A model generated the notes under the pieces. That model did not search any database. It was not told the DNA's origin and saw nothing but the letters and a program-made list of their open reading frames with translations. DNA of 64,000 bases from Clostridium sp. Its GTDB lineage: Bacteria > Bacillota > Clostridia > Clostridiales > Clostridiaceae. The DNA lies in contig JARLHR010000109.1 in the NCBI GenBank assembly GCA_031292145.1, positions 1 to 64,000 on the forward strand. Direction: 5' to 3'. Every line of letters starts with the position of its first letter. Within the stretch, counting starts at the first letter, position 1. The position numbers and the translations under genes were made by a program. Below are positions 45,630 through 54,470 of this stretch, one piece after another.

Positions 45630-46085
45630 TTAGAAATCTAAAAAAAATTTTTCTATACTTTTATTTATAGGAATTTCTGAAAATATAATATGTGTAGAAG
45701 TTGTAGAATCTAATGATGAAATAGAAGCAACAAATTTTTCGATTTCAGATATTGATTTAACACTTAATTTTAGCAATATGCAAGAATGACCTGCAATTCT
45801 ATAACAGAAAATTACACGAGGATGATTATAAATAAATTCTTTAAATTTTTCAAACTTATCATTTTTAATATCAATTTGAATCATACATTGTATGGAAAAG
45901 TCTAAAGCGGCTTCATTTATTTTTATAGTGTACCCTTCAATTATTCCACTATCTTCAAATTTTCTTATTCTATCAGCAACTGATGGAGGAGATAGGTTGA
46001 CTCTTTTTGATAATTCTCTAATAGATAGACGACTATCTAATTGAAGTTCCTTTAAAATTTTAATATCTGTATTGTCAATTTTCAT
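45630..46085 (-). CDS. Lrp/AsnC family transcriptional regulator
   Basis: 151 residues: HTH at 1-55 (TDIKILKELQLDSRLSIREL, VNLSPPSVADRIRKFEDSGII) and RAM ligand domain from about 65 (QCMIQIDIKN, AGHSCILLKLSV). AAAGGTAATTAATTTC precedes the ATG on the minus strand. Divergent from the aldo-keto reductase, which is its probable target. The effector is likely an amino acid, by family. Confidence 0.85.
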   Translation of the reverse strand: MKIDNTDIKILKELQLDSRLSIRELSKRVNLSPPSVADRIRKFEDSGIIEGYTIKINEAALDFSIQCMIQIDIKNDKFEKFKEFIYNHPRVIFCYRIAGHSCILLKLSVKSISEIEKFVASISSLDSTTSTHIIFSEIPINKSIEKFFLDF

Positions 46086-46235
46086 ATGAAATTAATTACC
46101 TTTCTTTTTGTTCAATTTGAAATGTTTTTTATTTAAAATGATAACAGGTATAAAGGAAAAATTATTATTAACTTATTATAATATAATAAGTTGCAGGCCT
46201 CAACTTTTATAAATAATATGAAGGGAATAATAATA

Positions 46236-47076
46236 GTGAAAAATAGTAAAGATTATGTGATTTTAAATAATGGAGTTAAAATGCCTTTGCTTGGATTTGG
46301 TACTTATAATGTTGAAGATTTGGGTAAACTAAATAATGCAATAAAAGAGAGTATAAAAATAGGATATCGTCATATAGATACAGCTTCTTTTTATGGAAAT
46401 GAAGAAGTAATTGGCTGTGCATTAAAGGAAAGTGATGTATCTAGGAATGAGATATTTTTAGTTGATAAGGTTTGGAATTCAGAACAAGGTTACGAGAAAA
46501 CTCTTAAGGCTTTCAAAAAATCTATGAAAAAACTTAATACCGATTATCTTGATTTATATTTAATCCATTGGCCACAATATTTAAATAAAGAAACTTGGAA
46601 GGCACTTGAAAAGTTATATAAGGAAGGATATATAAGAGCTATAGGGGTTAGTAATTTTACAATAAATCATTTAAAAGAGTTAATAGAAAATGCTGAGGTT
46701 ATACCAGCAGTAAATCAAATAGAATTTCATCCAAGGCTTGTTCAGAAAGACTTGATGGAGTATTGTAAAGAATCTAATATTCAGCTAGAAGCTTGGTCAC
46801 CTTTGATGAGGGGGGGTTGAAATTCCATTGTTACAGAAGCTTTCACAGAAATATGAGAGAACAATTTCTCAAATAGTATTAAGGTGGGATTTGCAGATGG
46901 GGGTTGCTACTATTCCTAAATCAACAACATATACAAGGATAAAAGAAAATTCAGATATATTTAGTTTTGAAATTAGTAAGGAAGATATAAGTGAAATTGA
47001 AAAAATAAATGATGGATTTAGGATTGGAATGAATCCTAATGAAGTTTATGAGAATCCAGAGATAATAATAGACTGA
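46236..47076 (+). pseudogene. Aldo/keto reductase split by a frameshift in a G7 run
   Basis: From GTG 46236 (GAAGGGA upstream) the frame has HIDTASFYGNE (catalytic Asp/Tyr), DLYLIHWPQY, AIGVSNF and AWSPLMRGG, and stops at 46818. One base less in the G run at 46810-46816 would join it to IPLLQKLSQKYERTISQIVL and IPKSTTYTRIKENSD to 47076, giving a normal ~280-residue enzyme. A homopolymer slippage is the obvious cause; a sequencing error or on/off switching are alternatives. Confidence 0.8.
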
Positions 47077-47108
47077 TATATAGCTATAGAAATTGTTATA
47101 TAAAAGTG

Positions 47109-47152
47109 TTATCACTTGCTATTGATACGGTGAACCATATTATAAATAAAGG
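47109..47152 (+). repeat. ~45-nt hairpin motif copy
   Basis: TTATCACTTGCTATTGATACGG, TGAA, CCATATTATAAATAAAGG. Confidence 0.6.
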
Positions 47153-47233
47153 ATAATAAATAAAATTAAGGAATGTATTAAATTCATTCAATAGTTTGTA
47201 TATCTTTTTTATAAAAAATCTTCATCTAAAATA

Positions 47234-47283
47234 GAAAAAGGAATACTTAAAGATTGATATTACTTCAAGTATTCCTTTTCTTC
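47234..47283. terminator. Intrinsic terminator
   Basis: AAAAGGAATACTT and AAGTATTCCTTTT make a 13-bp stem around 18 nt. T-rich on both strands. Confidence 0.75.
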
Positions 47284-47545
47284 ATAATTTGCGAAAATCC
47301 AATCTACATATACAATGATTTTTTCTGTTCTTTGGTTCTTCCAGGTCCGCATGTGATTTGGATGTATAGAACACCCTCAGTTCTATTTCCATTAATAAGA
47401 TAATCCTCATCATAGTATATTTCTTCTTTTTTATGAGAATTAAAAATTTGAAAATAGTCTTTTGGAGGAATATTAAAATCCTCAATAAGTGAATTTAATA
47501 TTCATTGATTAATTAAAGATAATTCTTGTCTATTATATTTCAACA
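47281..47545 (-). pseudogene. Tautomerase_2-like remnant
   Basis: In the minus-strand frame one reads ILNSLIEDFNIPPKDYFQIF, DEDYLINGNRTEGVLYIQIT and CGPGRTKEQKKSLYM, then a stop. This is the middle of a Tautomerase_2 protein; Pro1 and the end are missing, and a TGA precedes ILNS. A third tautomerase relative beside 11830 and 41149. Confidence 0.65.
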
Positions 47546-47596
47546 TCATATTGGAATATAGCCTATTATTAAATAGAATAGCTTATATTAAGTATA

Positions 47597-49090
47597 TTAA
47601 ATAATAGGTATATAATCATTAATGTTTTTATCTGTACACAGAAGCTTTATGAGGTTGCAAAGCTCAATTATAGTATCTTCTATGAATTCTTCTTCTAAAT
47701 ATGAGAAGCATATTCTAAGATTATTAAATTCTACTTCATTAGGATAACATATAGTTCCAGGTAAAAAAGAAATATTCTTTGTTGTAATAGAGTAAGATAA
47801 TAACTTTTCAACATTAAGATTTTTAGGAAGTGTAACCCAAATATTTATTCCACCTTCAGGTATCGTCCACTTCATACTAGAAGGTACATGGCTTTTCAAT
47901 AAACTAATTACCTTATCTCGTCTTTTCACCAGATGTTTATTTAGATTTTCAATATAATATGTGATTTTATTGGATCGGATAAAGTTTATAACAGTCTTTT
48001 GACTTAGTACAGATGTTCCAAGATCATGATTAGCTTTAGCAGCTATAAGTCGTGAAAGTATTGAACCCTCTGATATAATGGTAGCTAACCTATAGGAGGG
48101 ACCTAGAATCTTGCTAAGACTTTTTATATAAACTACATGTCCATCAGTATCCATAGATTTTATTGATTTAATCTTTTCTTTTTTATATGAAATTTCATTC
48201 CAAGGATCATCTTCAACTATAATAATATCGTTAAATCTAGCTATATCTAAAAGCTCTACTTTCCGTCTAGCACTCATACTATATCCAGTTGGATTGTGAA
48301 AATTTGGAATAGTATATATAAGCTTTGGTGAGTACTTATCACATAGGTTAATTAAAATATCAGTTCTCATACCTTCGCTGTCAATAGGCACAGTTAAAAT
48401 TACTGCTCCTCTGCATTTGAATAAATCTATAGCACCTGGATATGTAGGCGTTTCCATAACTACAATATCTCCAGGCCCAATAAATGTGCTGGCTATAAGA
48501 CTTATTCCTTGCTGTGAACCACTAGTTACTAAAATATTTTCAGGTGAAGTAACTATTTCTTTTGATCTCAAGTATTGAGACATGACATTTCTAAACTCAT
48601 AATCGCCTTGAACAGGAGGATATTGAGAAAGAAGCTTTATATCATTTTGAATTAAGCCTGAAGAATCCTTTAATATAGTTTTTGTAGGTAATAGTTTGTG
48701 ATTTAATGAGGCCACGGACAAATTATAGTAATCATTGGAGTAGGATAAATTAGGATTATATCTAAATTGAGACCTGGATAAATAATCAGGCACAGACATT
48801 TGCCACTGAAGACTATCTTCTTCAGTAATATTATTAGATTTCCCCGTGCTGTTTCTTTCATTAACATAGGTACCTTTACCTTGGATTGTGGTTACCAAGC
48901 CATTTTGCTCTAAATTATTATATGCTTTAATTATAGTCATTGGGCTAATACCTAATTCCTTAGCTAGACTTCTGATAGAAGGTAACTTTTGATCAGCTTT
49001 TATAAATCCAGACATAATTCTATCCGAAAAGTAATGAACTAGTTGTTGAGTTATAGTAATTAGACTATTCTTATCAATTTTAATATTCAT
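47597..49090 (-). CDS. MocR/GntR-type regulator with aminotransferase domain
   Basis: 497 residues. The N-terminal winged HTH is at 1-75 (QKLPSIRSLAKELGISPMTI, NLEQNGLVTTIQGKGTYV); the rest is a fold-type I aminotransferase with LVTSGSQQGISL, VEDDPWNEISYK and the PLP-lysine motif SLSKILGPSYRLA. MocR proteins use PLP or an aldimine as effector. It faces yczE-like 49297; that pairing is known in bacilli. Confidence 0.85.
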   Translation of the reverse strand: MNIKIDKNSLITITQQLVHYFSDRIMSGFIKADQKLPSIRSLAKELGISPMTIIKAYNNLEQNGLVTTIQGKGTYVNERNSTGKSNNITEEDSLQWQMSVPDYLSRSQFRYNPNLSYSNDYYNLSVASLNHKLLPTKTILKDSSGLIQNDIKLLSQYPPVQGDYEFRNVMSQYLRSKEIVTSPENILVTSGSQQGISLIASTFIGPGDIVVMETPTYPGAIDLFKCRGAVILTVPIDSEGMRTDILINLCDKYSPKLIYTIPNFHNPTGYSMSARRKVELLDIARFNDIIIVEDDPWNEISYKKEKIKSIKSMDTDGHVVYIKSLSKILGPSYRLATIISEGSILSRLIAAKANHDLGTSVLSQKTVINFIRSNKITYYIENLNKHLVKRRDKVISLLKSHVPSSMKWTIPEGGINIWVTLPKNLNVEKLLSYSITTKNISFLPGTICYPNEVEFNNLRICFSYLEEEFIEDTIIELCNLIKLLCTDKNINDYIPII

Positions 49091-49296
49091 AAATAAACTC
49101 TCCTCAAGTGTTATATACAGTTATAATTATTATTGTTAAATTATATATTTGTATTATATCGTGAACAAACCTTAAAAGCTATCAAAGTTATAATTATATT
49201 TAAAAATTAACTGTTATACTTAGTGTTTGACTGTTATATATATAATTGATTTATAATTATGGAATAATTTATGTTTAAGTATAGGAGGGCTATTTA

Positions 49297-49947
49297 ATGA
49301 AAAAATATTTATTAACCTTAGGAAAATTATTTTTAGGTCTTTTTTTATTTGCATTTGGTATAGTTTGTACAATTAATGCAAATCTAGGATTATCTCCTTG
49401 GGATGTCCTACACCAAGGAATATCACGACTTACAGGTATAACAATGGGGCAAGCTAGTATTGCAACTGGGATACTCATTGTAGTGCTTGATTGGGTATTA
49501 GGAGAGAAGGTTGGAGTTGGAACTATATGTAATATGATATTCATAGGTATTTTCATGGATTTATTGATGCTTAACAGTCTAGTACCTACTTTCAATAGTG
49601 TAATAGCAAGGATAATAATGATGCTTAGTGGAATGTTTATTATTGGAATCGGAAGCTACTTTTATATCAGTGCAGGGATTGGTTCTGGCCCTAGAGATGG
49701 TCTGATGATAGCATTAACGAAAAAAACTGAAAAATCTGTCAGATTTATCAGAAATTCTATTGAATTTTCAGTATTAGTTGTTGGTTATTTTTTAGGGGGA
49801 GCGTTAGGCATTGGCACTTTAATTATGGTATTTGGACTAGGCTATTTTGTACAGTTTGCATTTAGACTATTTAAATTTGATGTAAAAAAAGTTGAACACA
49901 AATTTATAAATGATCATGTAAAGCTAGTAAAAGACATCTTATCGTAA
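49297..49947 (+). CDS. yczE: YczE/YitT-family membrane protein
   Basis: 216 residues, about five membrane segments. LGLSPWDVLHQGISRLTGI and GSGPRDGLMIALTKK are the YczE hallmarks. Divergent from a MocR regulator; repeated ACTGTTATA (49208, 49229) and AGTTATAAT (49115, 49188) in the shared promoter are candidate binding boxes. Probable exporter or membrane assembly role; unproven. Confidence 0.8.
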   Translation: MKKYLLTLGKLFLGLFLFAFGIVCTINANLGLSPWDVLHQGISRLTGITMGQASIATGILIVVLDWVLGEKVGVGTICNMIFIGIFMDLLMLNSLVPTFNSVIARIIMMLSGMFIIGIGSYFYISAGIGSGPRDGLMIALTKKTEKSVRFIRNSIEFSVLVVGYFLGGALGIGTLIMVFGLGYFVQFAFRLFKFDVKKVEHKFINDHVKLVKDILS

Positions 49948-50389
49948 AAAAGAAATATGAAGGTTTAAGGTTAATTAATGAGGCTGTATATCATCATGTA
50001 CGTCTTGAAGAAGAGCTGTTAGAAGTATTGACAGAAGAGAAGGAGATTTTCAACTCAATTTTAAGAAAGATAACCTTAAGCTTCGAAAAGAAATAAAAAA
50101 TAAATTTGGAAATGATAGTTATGTTTAGGAACTAGTTAATGGAAATTAGTCGATTATTTAATTTATAGTTCCTATATAAGTTGCATTAAAGAACTTACAA
50201 TCAATATTTTAGTGTTAATATAAATAAATGAACAATAATGTAACTTTATTATCGCAACTTATAATATTTTTCATGTGCTTAAATTACTAAATTTATGGTT
50301 TTAAATTATATGATTGTAGTGATAAAATAGCAATAATATAATATTTTGAAAGATTATTTCTACGAAAATTATTAGTTGGAGGGATTAAA
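49948..50389 (+). other. Intergenic region with an unidentified fragment
   Basis: A frame at about 49950-50094 encodes YEGLRLINEAVYHHVRLEEE and continues EVLTEEKEIFNSILRKIT; a helical piece without start or family. The remaining 300 bp is AT-rich with no gene seen. Confidence 0.4.
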
Positions 50390-51058
50390 ATGAAACAGAT
50401 TTATGCACCAGGATGTGCATTTATGCTTTATAAACCAGAACTTTCTAAAAAAGTATTTAAGTTTTTAAATAAGAACTTAGGAAATATACCTGAACAGTTG
50501 ATTTGTTGTAGGAATAAGCCAAAGCTTGAAAGTGGCACACAGGTAATAAATGCTTGTGCAGGTTGTGATCAGAGATATAGAGAACTTTATGATAATATAT
50601 CTACTATATCACTTTGGGAGATTTTGGCTGAAAGTAATACATTCCCGTTTCCAGACTATAATGGTATTAAAATGTCTATACATGATGCCTGTTCTACACG
50701 TACAGAGGAAAGGGTTCATTCAGCAATAAGAAGACTTCTTGAAAGAATGAATATAGAAATTATTGAACCGAAAAATACTCGTACTAAGGCGATATGCTGT
50801 GGGTACAGTTTCTACGATACTTTATCACCAGAACAAGTAAATAAGATGATTGAAAAACGCTCTAGTGAAATGCCTTGTGATAATGTAGTTGTTTATTGTT
50901 TTTCATGTATTAAATCAATACATATTGGACGGAAAAAGCCACGTCATATAATAGATCTTTTATTTGGAGAGGAAACTATGGTTAGCATTCTTGAGTCAGA
51001 TACATGGGAGGATAAATTATCAGAGTTCATAAATAGTCATTTGTCTGATGAAAAATAA
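50390..51058 (+). CDS. CCG-domain (HdrB-like) Fe-S protein
   Basis: 222 residues with two CCG-type cysteine sets: ICCRNKP and INACAGCD, then HDACSTR, AICCGYSFY and VYCFSCIKS. In heterodisulfide reductase B and related quinone-linked oxidoreductases these bind noncubane 4Fe-4S clusters. No partner subunit is beside it. TGGAGGG precedes the ATG. Confidence 0.75.
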   Translation: MKQIYAPGCAFMLYKPELSKKVFKFLNKNLGNIPEQLICCRNKPKLESGTQVINACAGCDQRYRELYDNISTISLWEILAESNTFPFPDYNGIKMSIHDACSTRTEERVHSAIRRLLERMNIEIIEPKNTRTKAICCGYSFYDTLSPEQVNKMIEKRSSEMPCDNVVVYCFSCIKSIHIGRKKPRHIIDLLFGEETMVSILESDTWEDKLSEFINSHLSDEK

Positions 51059-51118
51059 TCATGACATTTTGGATCTGTTATTTTCTTTCAGATGCCTAAA
51101 AGAATAGTCTGCTGGTTC

Positions 51119-51270
51119 TAAATAAATAGCAAGTCCATTTGCCAGCCTATTTTCCACCATCCTTCTTCGGCAAATTGACCTAATAGCCTGCTATGAGGGC
51201 AATTTTCCTCATTGCCTGATGAAAAATATCCATGGCAACTTTGGACTTGTTATTTATTTTCATGTGCCTA
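51119..51270. repeat. MITE-like repeat, copy 2
   Basis: Ends AAATAAATAGCAAGTCCA and its near-complement TGGACTTGTTATTTATTTTC to GTGCCTA. The internal block CCTATTTTCC to GGCAAATTGACCTAATA matches copy 1 at 10371-10412. Its last three bases supply the TAG stop of the minus-strand oxidase. Confidence 0.65.
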
Positions 51271-52581
51271 AGGTCTTATTGATTGTGGAAATCTAAAAAC
51301 ATTTTCAGGATCATAAAGCCTTTTTATCTTTTTTAGTGTTTTATAATTTTCGCCATAGTATTCATACCCATAATGTTGAAGCTGAGCATAAGGGAAATTT
51401 ACATAAGAACCATTTGTCAGAGGTTCCACATAGTTGAAAACTCGTGACACCCAGTTTTTAAATAGATTAGCATTGTCATCTTCTTCCCAATCTGCTGTTA
51501 TGCCAATAATATAACTAGCTCCTCTATAGTAATAAGCTGAATAATCACTGGAGAAATCTTTTATCTTACCGCCCAAAGTATAAAGTCTGATAAAACAATC
51601 ATCTCCAGGACTGCAGTCCACATAATTAATCAAGTTTCTGATGTTTGTTTTAGTTAGAGGACTATAAACAAATCTTCCTGTAGCCTTAAATCTATCTGGA
51701 GGTCCATAAAAAGCACCAATGGCTTTAATAGCATCGATAAAAGGTACATATTTTATTGAAGAGTCATCTAGTAAACCTGGAAGTAATAAAAATTCTTTTA
51801 AAATCTTTTCAGCTTCATGCTTAGTTCCATAGAAAAATCCGTTTAAATATATACCTTTTTTATTAATACCGGCAAAACAACTAATCCTTCTGTCTGCAGT
51901 TTTTAACCAACATTGCCATAGTTTAAAAAAGTTTTCTCTGGAAATTTTATTCCATCTAAGCTGTATAAGAGTAATATAATTTACCTTATGAAGCTTAAAT
52001 GTATAGCTGGTCACCACTCCAAAGTTCCCACCGCCTGCTCCTCGACAAGCCCAGAATAAGTCACGATTTATATGGTTATTTGCAGTTATCAAATTACCTT
52101 CAGCATTAACCAATTGCAGCTCTATAAGGTTGTCCGATACTAATCCGAAGTTTCTACAGGATAAACCTATTCCTCCACCTAATACCAACCCGGAAATTCC
52201 AACTGTAGGGCATGTTCCGCCATCAAAAGCATATCCCTTTTCTGAAGTTACTGAGTATATATTTCCCAATCTTGCTCCAGCTTGAATTTTTACAGTATCA
52301 TTTTCAGTATTAACCTCAATCATGTTCATAAGGGTTGTATCGATTACTATTACGCCATTAGCTGTTGAATAGCCTTCGTAATTATGCTTTCCTGTACGAA
52401 TACGAAGTCCTACATGATGTTTTCTGCACCATTTAATAGCGTTGGATACATCTGTTGGTGTATAACAATAAACGATGGCTAATGGGAATTTGTTAATTGA
52501 TAGATTATATTCAAGTCTTAAAGTAGGATATTCTTTATCTGAGGGGGTTATTACTTTACCTGTTAATCTATCTAAACTCAT
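51268..52581 (-). CDS. FAD-linked oxidoreductase (berberine bridge enzyme-like)
   Basis: 437 residues. The PCMH FAD domain has RTGKHNYEGYS (His near 64, the 8-alpha-histidyl attachment) and GGTCPTVGISGLVLGGGIG (Cys near 120, the 6-S-cysteinyl attachment), so bicovalent FAD is likely. A C-terminal BBE motif YYGENYKTLKKIKRLYDPEN ends the protein. Such oxidases act on sugars or aromatic alkaloids. The last codons border a MITE-like repeat that gives the stop. AAAGGAGGAAG precedes the ATG. Confidence 0.85.
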   Translation of the reverse strand: MSLDRLTGKVITPSDKEYPTLRLEYNLSINKFPLAIVYCYTPTDVSNAIKWCRKHHVGLRIRTGKHNYEGYSTANGVIVIDTTLMNMIEVNTENDTVKIQAGARLGNIYSVTSEKGYAFDGGTCPTVGISGLVLGGGIGLSCRNFGLVSDNLIELQLVNAEGNLITANNHINRDLFWACRGAGGGNFGVVTSYTFKLHKVNYITLIQLRWNKISRENFFKLWQCWLKTADRRISCFAGINKKGIYLNGFFYGTKHEAEKILKEFLLLPGLLDDSSIKYVPFIDAIKAIGAFYGPPDRFKATGRFVYSPLTKTNIRNLINYVDCSPGDDCFIRLYTLGGKIKDFSSDYSAYYYRGASYIIGITADWEEDDNANLFKNWVSRVFNYVEPLTNGSYVNFPYAQLQHYGYEYYGENYKTLKKIKRLYDPENVFRFPQSIRP

Positions 52582-52711
52582 TTTCTTCCTCCTTTGTTAA
52601 AATGTATTTTTCTTTATTTTATGCTGCTAATATGATAGAAGTGATACGTAAAAACTCGAAAAATACTAGTTATTATCCTTATTTTGATTAATATGTATTA
52701 AAAAATAAAAC

Positions 52712-53321
52712 ATATTAATCGGAATAGGTGGGTTTACTGGAAAGCTGCAGGTGTGGATGGTATTTGCCACTGGAATCATATTGAGCTTATGTGATGCTTT
52801 TTTTGACCCATCGGTGTATTCGGTTATTCCTGACATTGTACCAGAATCAAAAATAGTAAATGCAAGCTCTGCCTTAAGTATGCTGTCACTTGGCTCTACT
52901 ACTATCGGTAATTCAGCAGGAGGTTTCCTGTATCAACTGATGGGAGCTCCATTTATGTTTTTGTACAATGGTATCTCATTCATCTGTTTTTCAGGAGTTT
53001 GGACTTATACTGGTACTTGCGATTCTAGCGGGTTTCACTAATTCTTTTGTAAATGTCTTTACGAAATCATCAATGCAGTTTACTGTTCCAAAAGATATGA
53101 GAGGAAAGGTATTTAGTCTGCGAGGGACTATAAAACAGGGATTTACGCCTATAGCTATGGCTATTGGAGGTGTATTGGGGGAAGTTCTTCCTATAAGGAT
53201 TGTAATATCCGCATGCTGTATAGTATCGCATATAATATCTATATTGTTTATGGTACTTCCTCAATTCAAACGTTTTATAAACCATGACCCCAAAGTGGAA
53301 GAGCTGCAAGATATTATGTAG
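52712..53321 (+). pseudogene. MFS transporter remnant (multidrug type), truncated and shifted
   Basis: One frame reads LSLCDAFFDPSVYSVIPDIV and ASSALSMLSLG, middle of a DHA-type MFS pump; another frame overlapping near 52970-53040 continues ILVLAILAGFTNSFVNVFTK and DMRGKVFSLRGT. The N-terminal four helices and the stretch between are missing. Confidence 0.7.
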
Positions 53322-53449
53322 ATGCTGAAGTTATGTCGCAGTTTTCTTATGTTATGAAACAGTTAACAGTAGAATGACAAGAAGTATCTAAAGAGGTGCT
53401 TCTAATTTTAAATAAAAGAACTTGTAATATAAGTGAGGAAGAAAAAGTG

Positions 53450-53493
53450 CTATCACTTGCTATTGATACGGTGAACCATATCGTAAATAAAGG
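53450..53493 (+). repeat. ~45-nt hairpin motif copy
   Basis: CTATCACTTGCTATTGATACGG, TGAA, CCATATCGTAAATAAAGG. Directly precedes a small-peptide cassette. Confidence 0.6.
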
Positions 53494-53529
53494 ATAATAA
53501 GTAAAATTAATCAAAATAAGCACAAGACA

Positions 53530-53829
53530 TTAATAGGAACAACAAAAGAGGCTATTGCATAGGCTAATTTCTAGAATTACCGTAAACAAAACTAGAGATA
53601 TAGAATCAATAGAGCTTAAGTAGAGAACTCAAATCTATGATTTGATGTGAATCACTTACTCAGCGAACGAACGTGAGTCGAGTTTCCTTTGTCAATGATA
53701 ACTTAATAAGTTGCCTAAGTAATGGAGGGGAATCAAACCCAGATGGAACTGGAGGAGGTTCTCCTTCTTATTTTGTTGCAAGAAAAAGGCTGATGATAAA
53801 TCCTGTAAATATAAAAATTTGTATATAAT
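53530..53829 (+). pseudogene. Small-peptide cassette, copy 4, interrupted
   Basis: The start region matches that of 30339 but ATG is lost (CATAGG). After GAATCAATAGAGCTTAAG about 75 bp of extra sequence are inserted (53620-53696), followed by NDNLISCLSNGGESNPDGTG and RLMINPVNIKICI. Ends 119 nt before a MarR gene. Confidence 0.55.
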
Positions 53830-53912
53830 TAATGAAAGAAATATTATAAATATAGAAATAATTATAAGAAATAAATATTGACACTTGAAAATCTAATTGT
53901 TAAACTATAAAT

Positions 53913-53928
53913 AGTTAGAATTCTAAGT
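53913..53928. promoter_or_regulatory. MarR operator, regulator side
   Basis: AGTTAGAATTCTAAGT is a near-perfect palindrome before the MarR start; its complement matches 54416-54431 at 14 of 16 positions. TTGACA at 53878 gives the -35. Confidence 0.65.
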
Positions 53929-53948
53929 GAAGTTTAGGAGGAATTTGA

Positions 53949-54386
53949 ATGACTAATTCTAGATACTCTATAGAAACACCATATTCACAATTAATAAGAA
54001 GTATTGCGATAAAAATGAAACTCAGTTCTGATGAAAAAGTAAAAAAGTTAGGATTAAATTCTCAACAAGGACGTATGATAGGTTATATTTATGAACATCA
54101 AGACAGTGGTATTATTCAAAAAGATTTGGCACGAGTCTTTCAACGTACAGAAGCAAGCATTACAAGTATGCTGCAAGGATTAGAGAAAAAAGGGTATATT
54201 GAAAGAAGAATTCCTAAAGAAAATGAGAGACAAAAATATATATATGTATTGCCTAAAGGTGCTGAATTGATAGAAGATTTTAATAAATTGGTAGTTGAGG
54301 CAGAGGAAAATATTATTGCAAACTTGACGGAACAAGAGAAGGAAACTTTGTTAGCTTTGTTATTGAAAGTAGATAGAAATCTATAA
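53949..54386 (+). CDS. MarR family transcriptional regulator
   Basis: 145 residues. HTH core GIIQKDLARVFQRTEASITSM and wing RRIPKENERQKYIYVLPKG. TAGGAGG precedes the ATG. It lies upstream of a MATE pump with matched palindromes before each gene, so it should repress itself and the pump and respond to a drug-like ligand. Confidence 0.85.
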   Translation: MTNSRYSIETPYSQLIRSIAIKMKLSSDEKVKKLGLNSQQGRMIGYIYEHQDSGIIQKDLARVFQRTEASITSMLQGLEKKGYIERRIPKENERQKYIYVLPKGAELIEDFNKLVVEAEENIIANLTEQEKETLLALLLKVDRNL

Positions 54387-54415
54387 GTTATTAATATAAT
54401 AACTTATACCTAAAA

Positions 54416-54445
54416 ACTTAGAACTCTAAGAATATGAATTCTAAC
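54416..54445. promoter_or_regulatory. MarR operator, pump side
   Basis: ACTTAGAACTCTAAGA (54416-54431) and a half-site GAATTCTAAC (54436-54445) precede the MATE gene and match the site at 53913. Confidence 0.65.
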
Positions 54446-54470
54446 AATACTTATTATGGAGGATGAAATT

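Noticed and set aside
47282-47485. 67-codon minus-strand frame
   Set aside because: Wrong frame; the neighbouring minus-strand frame shows a tautomerase remnant instead.
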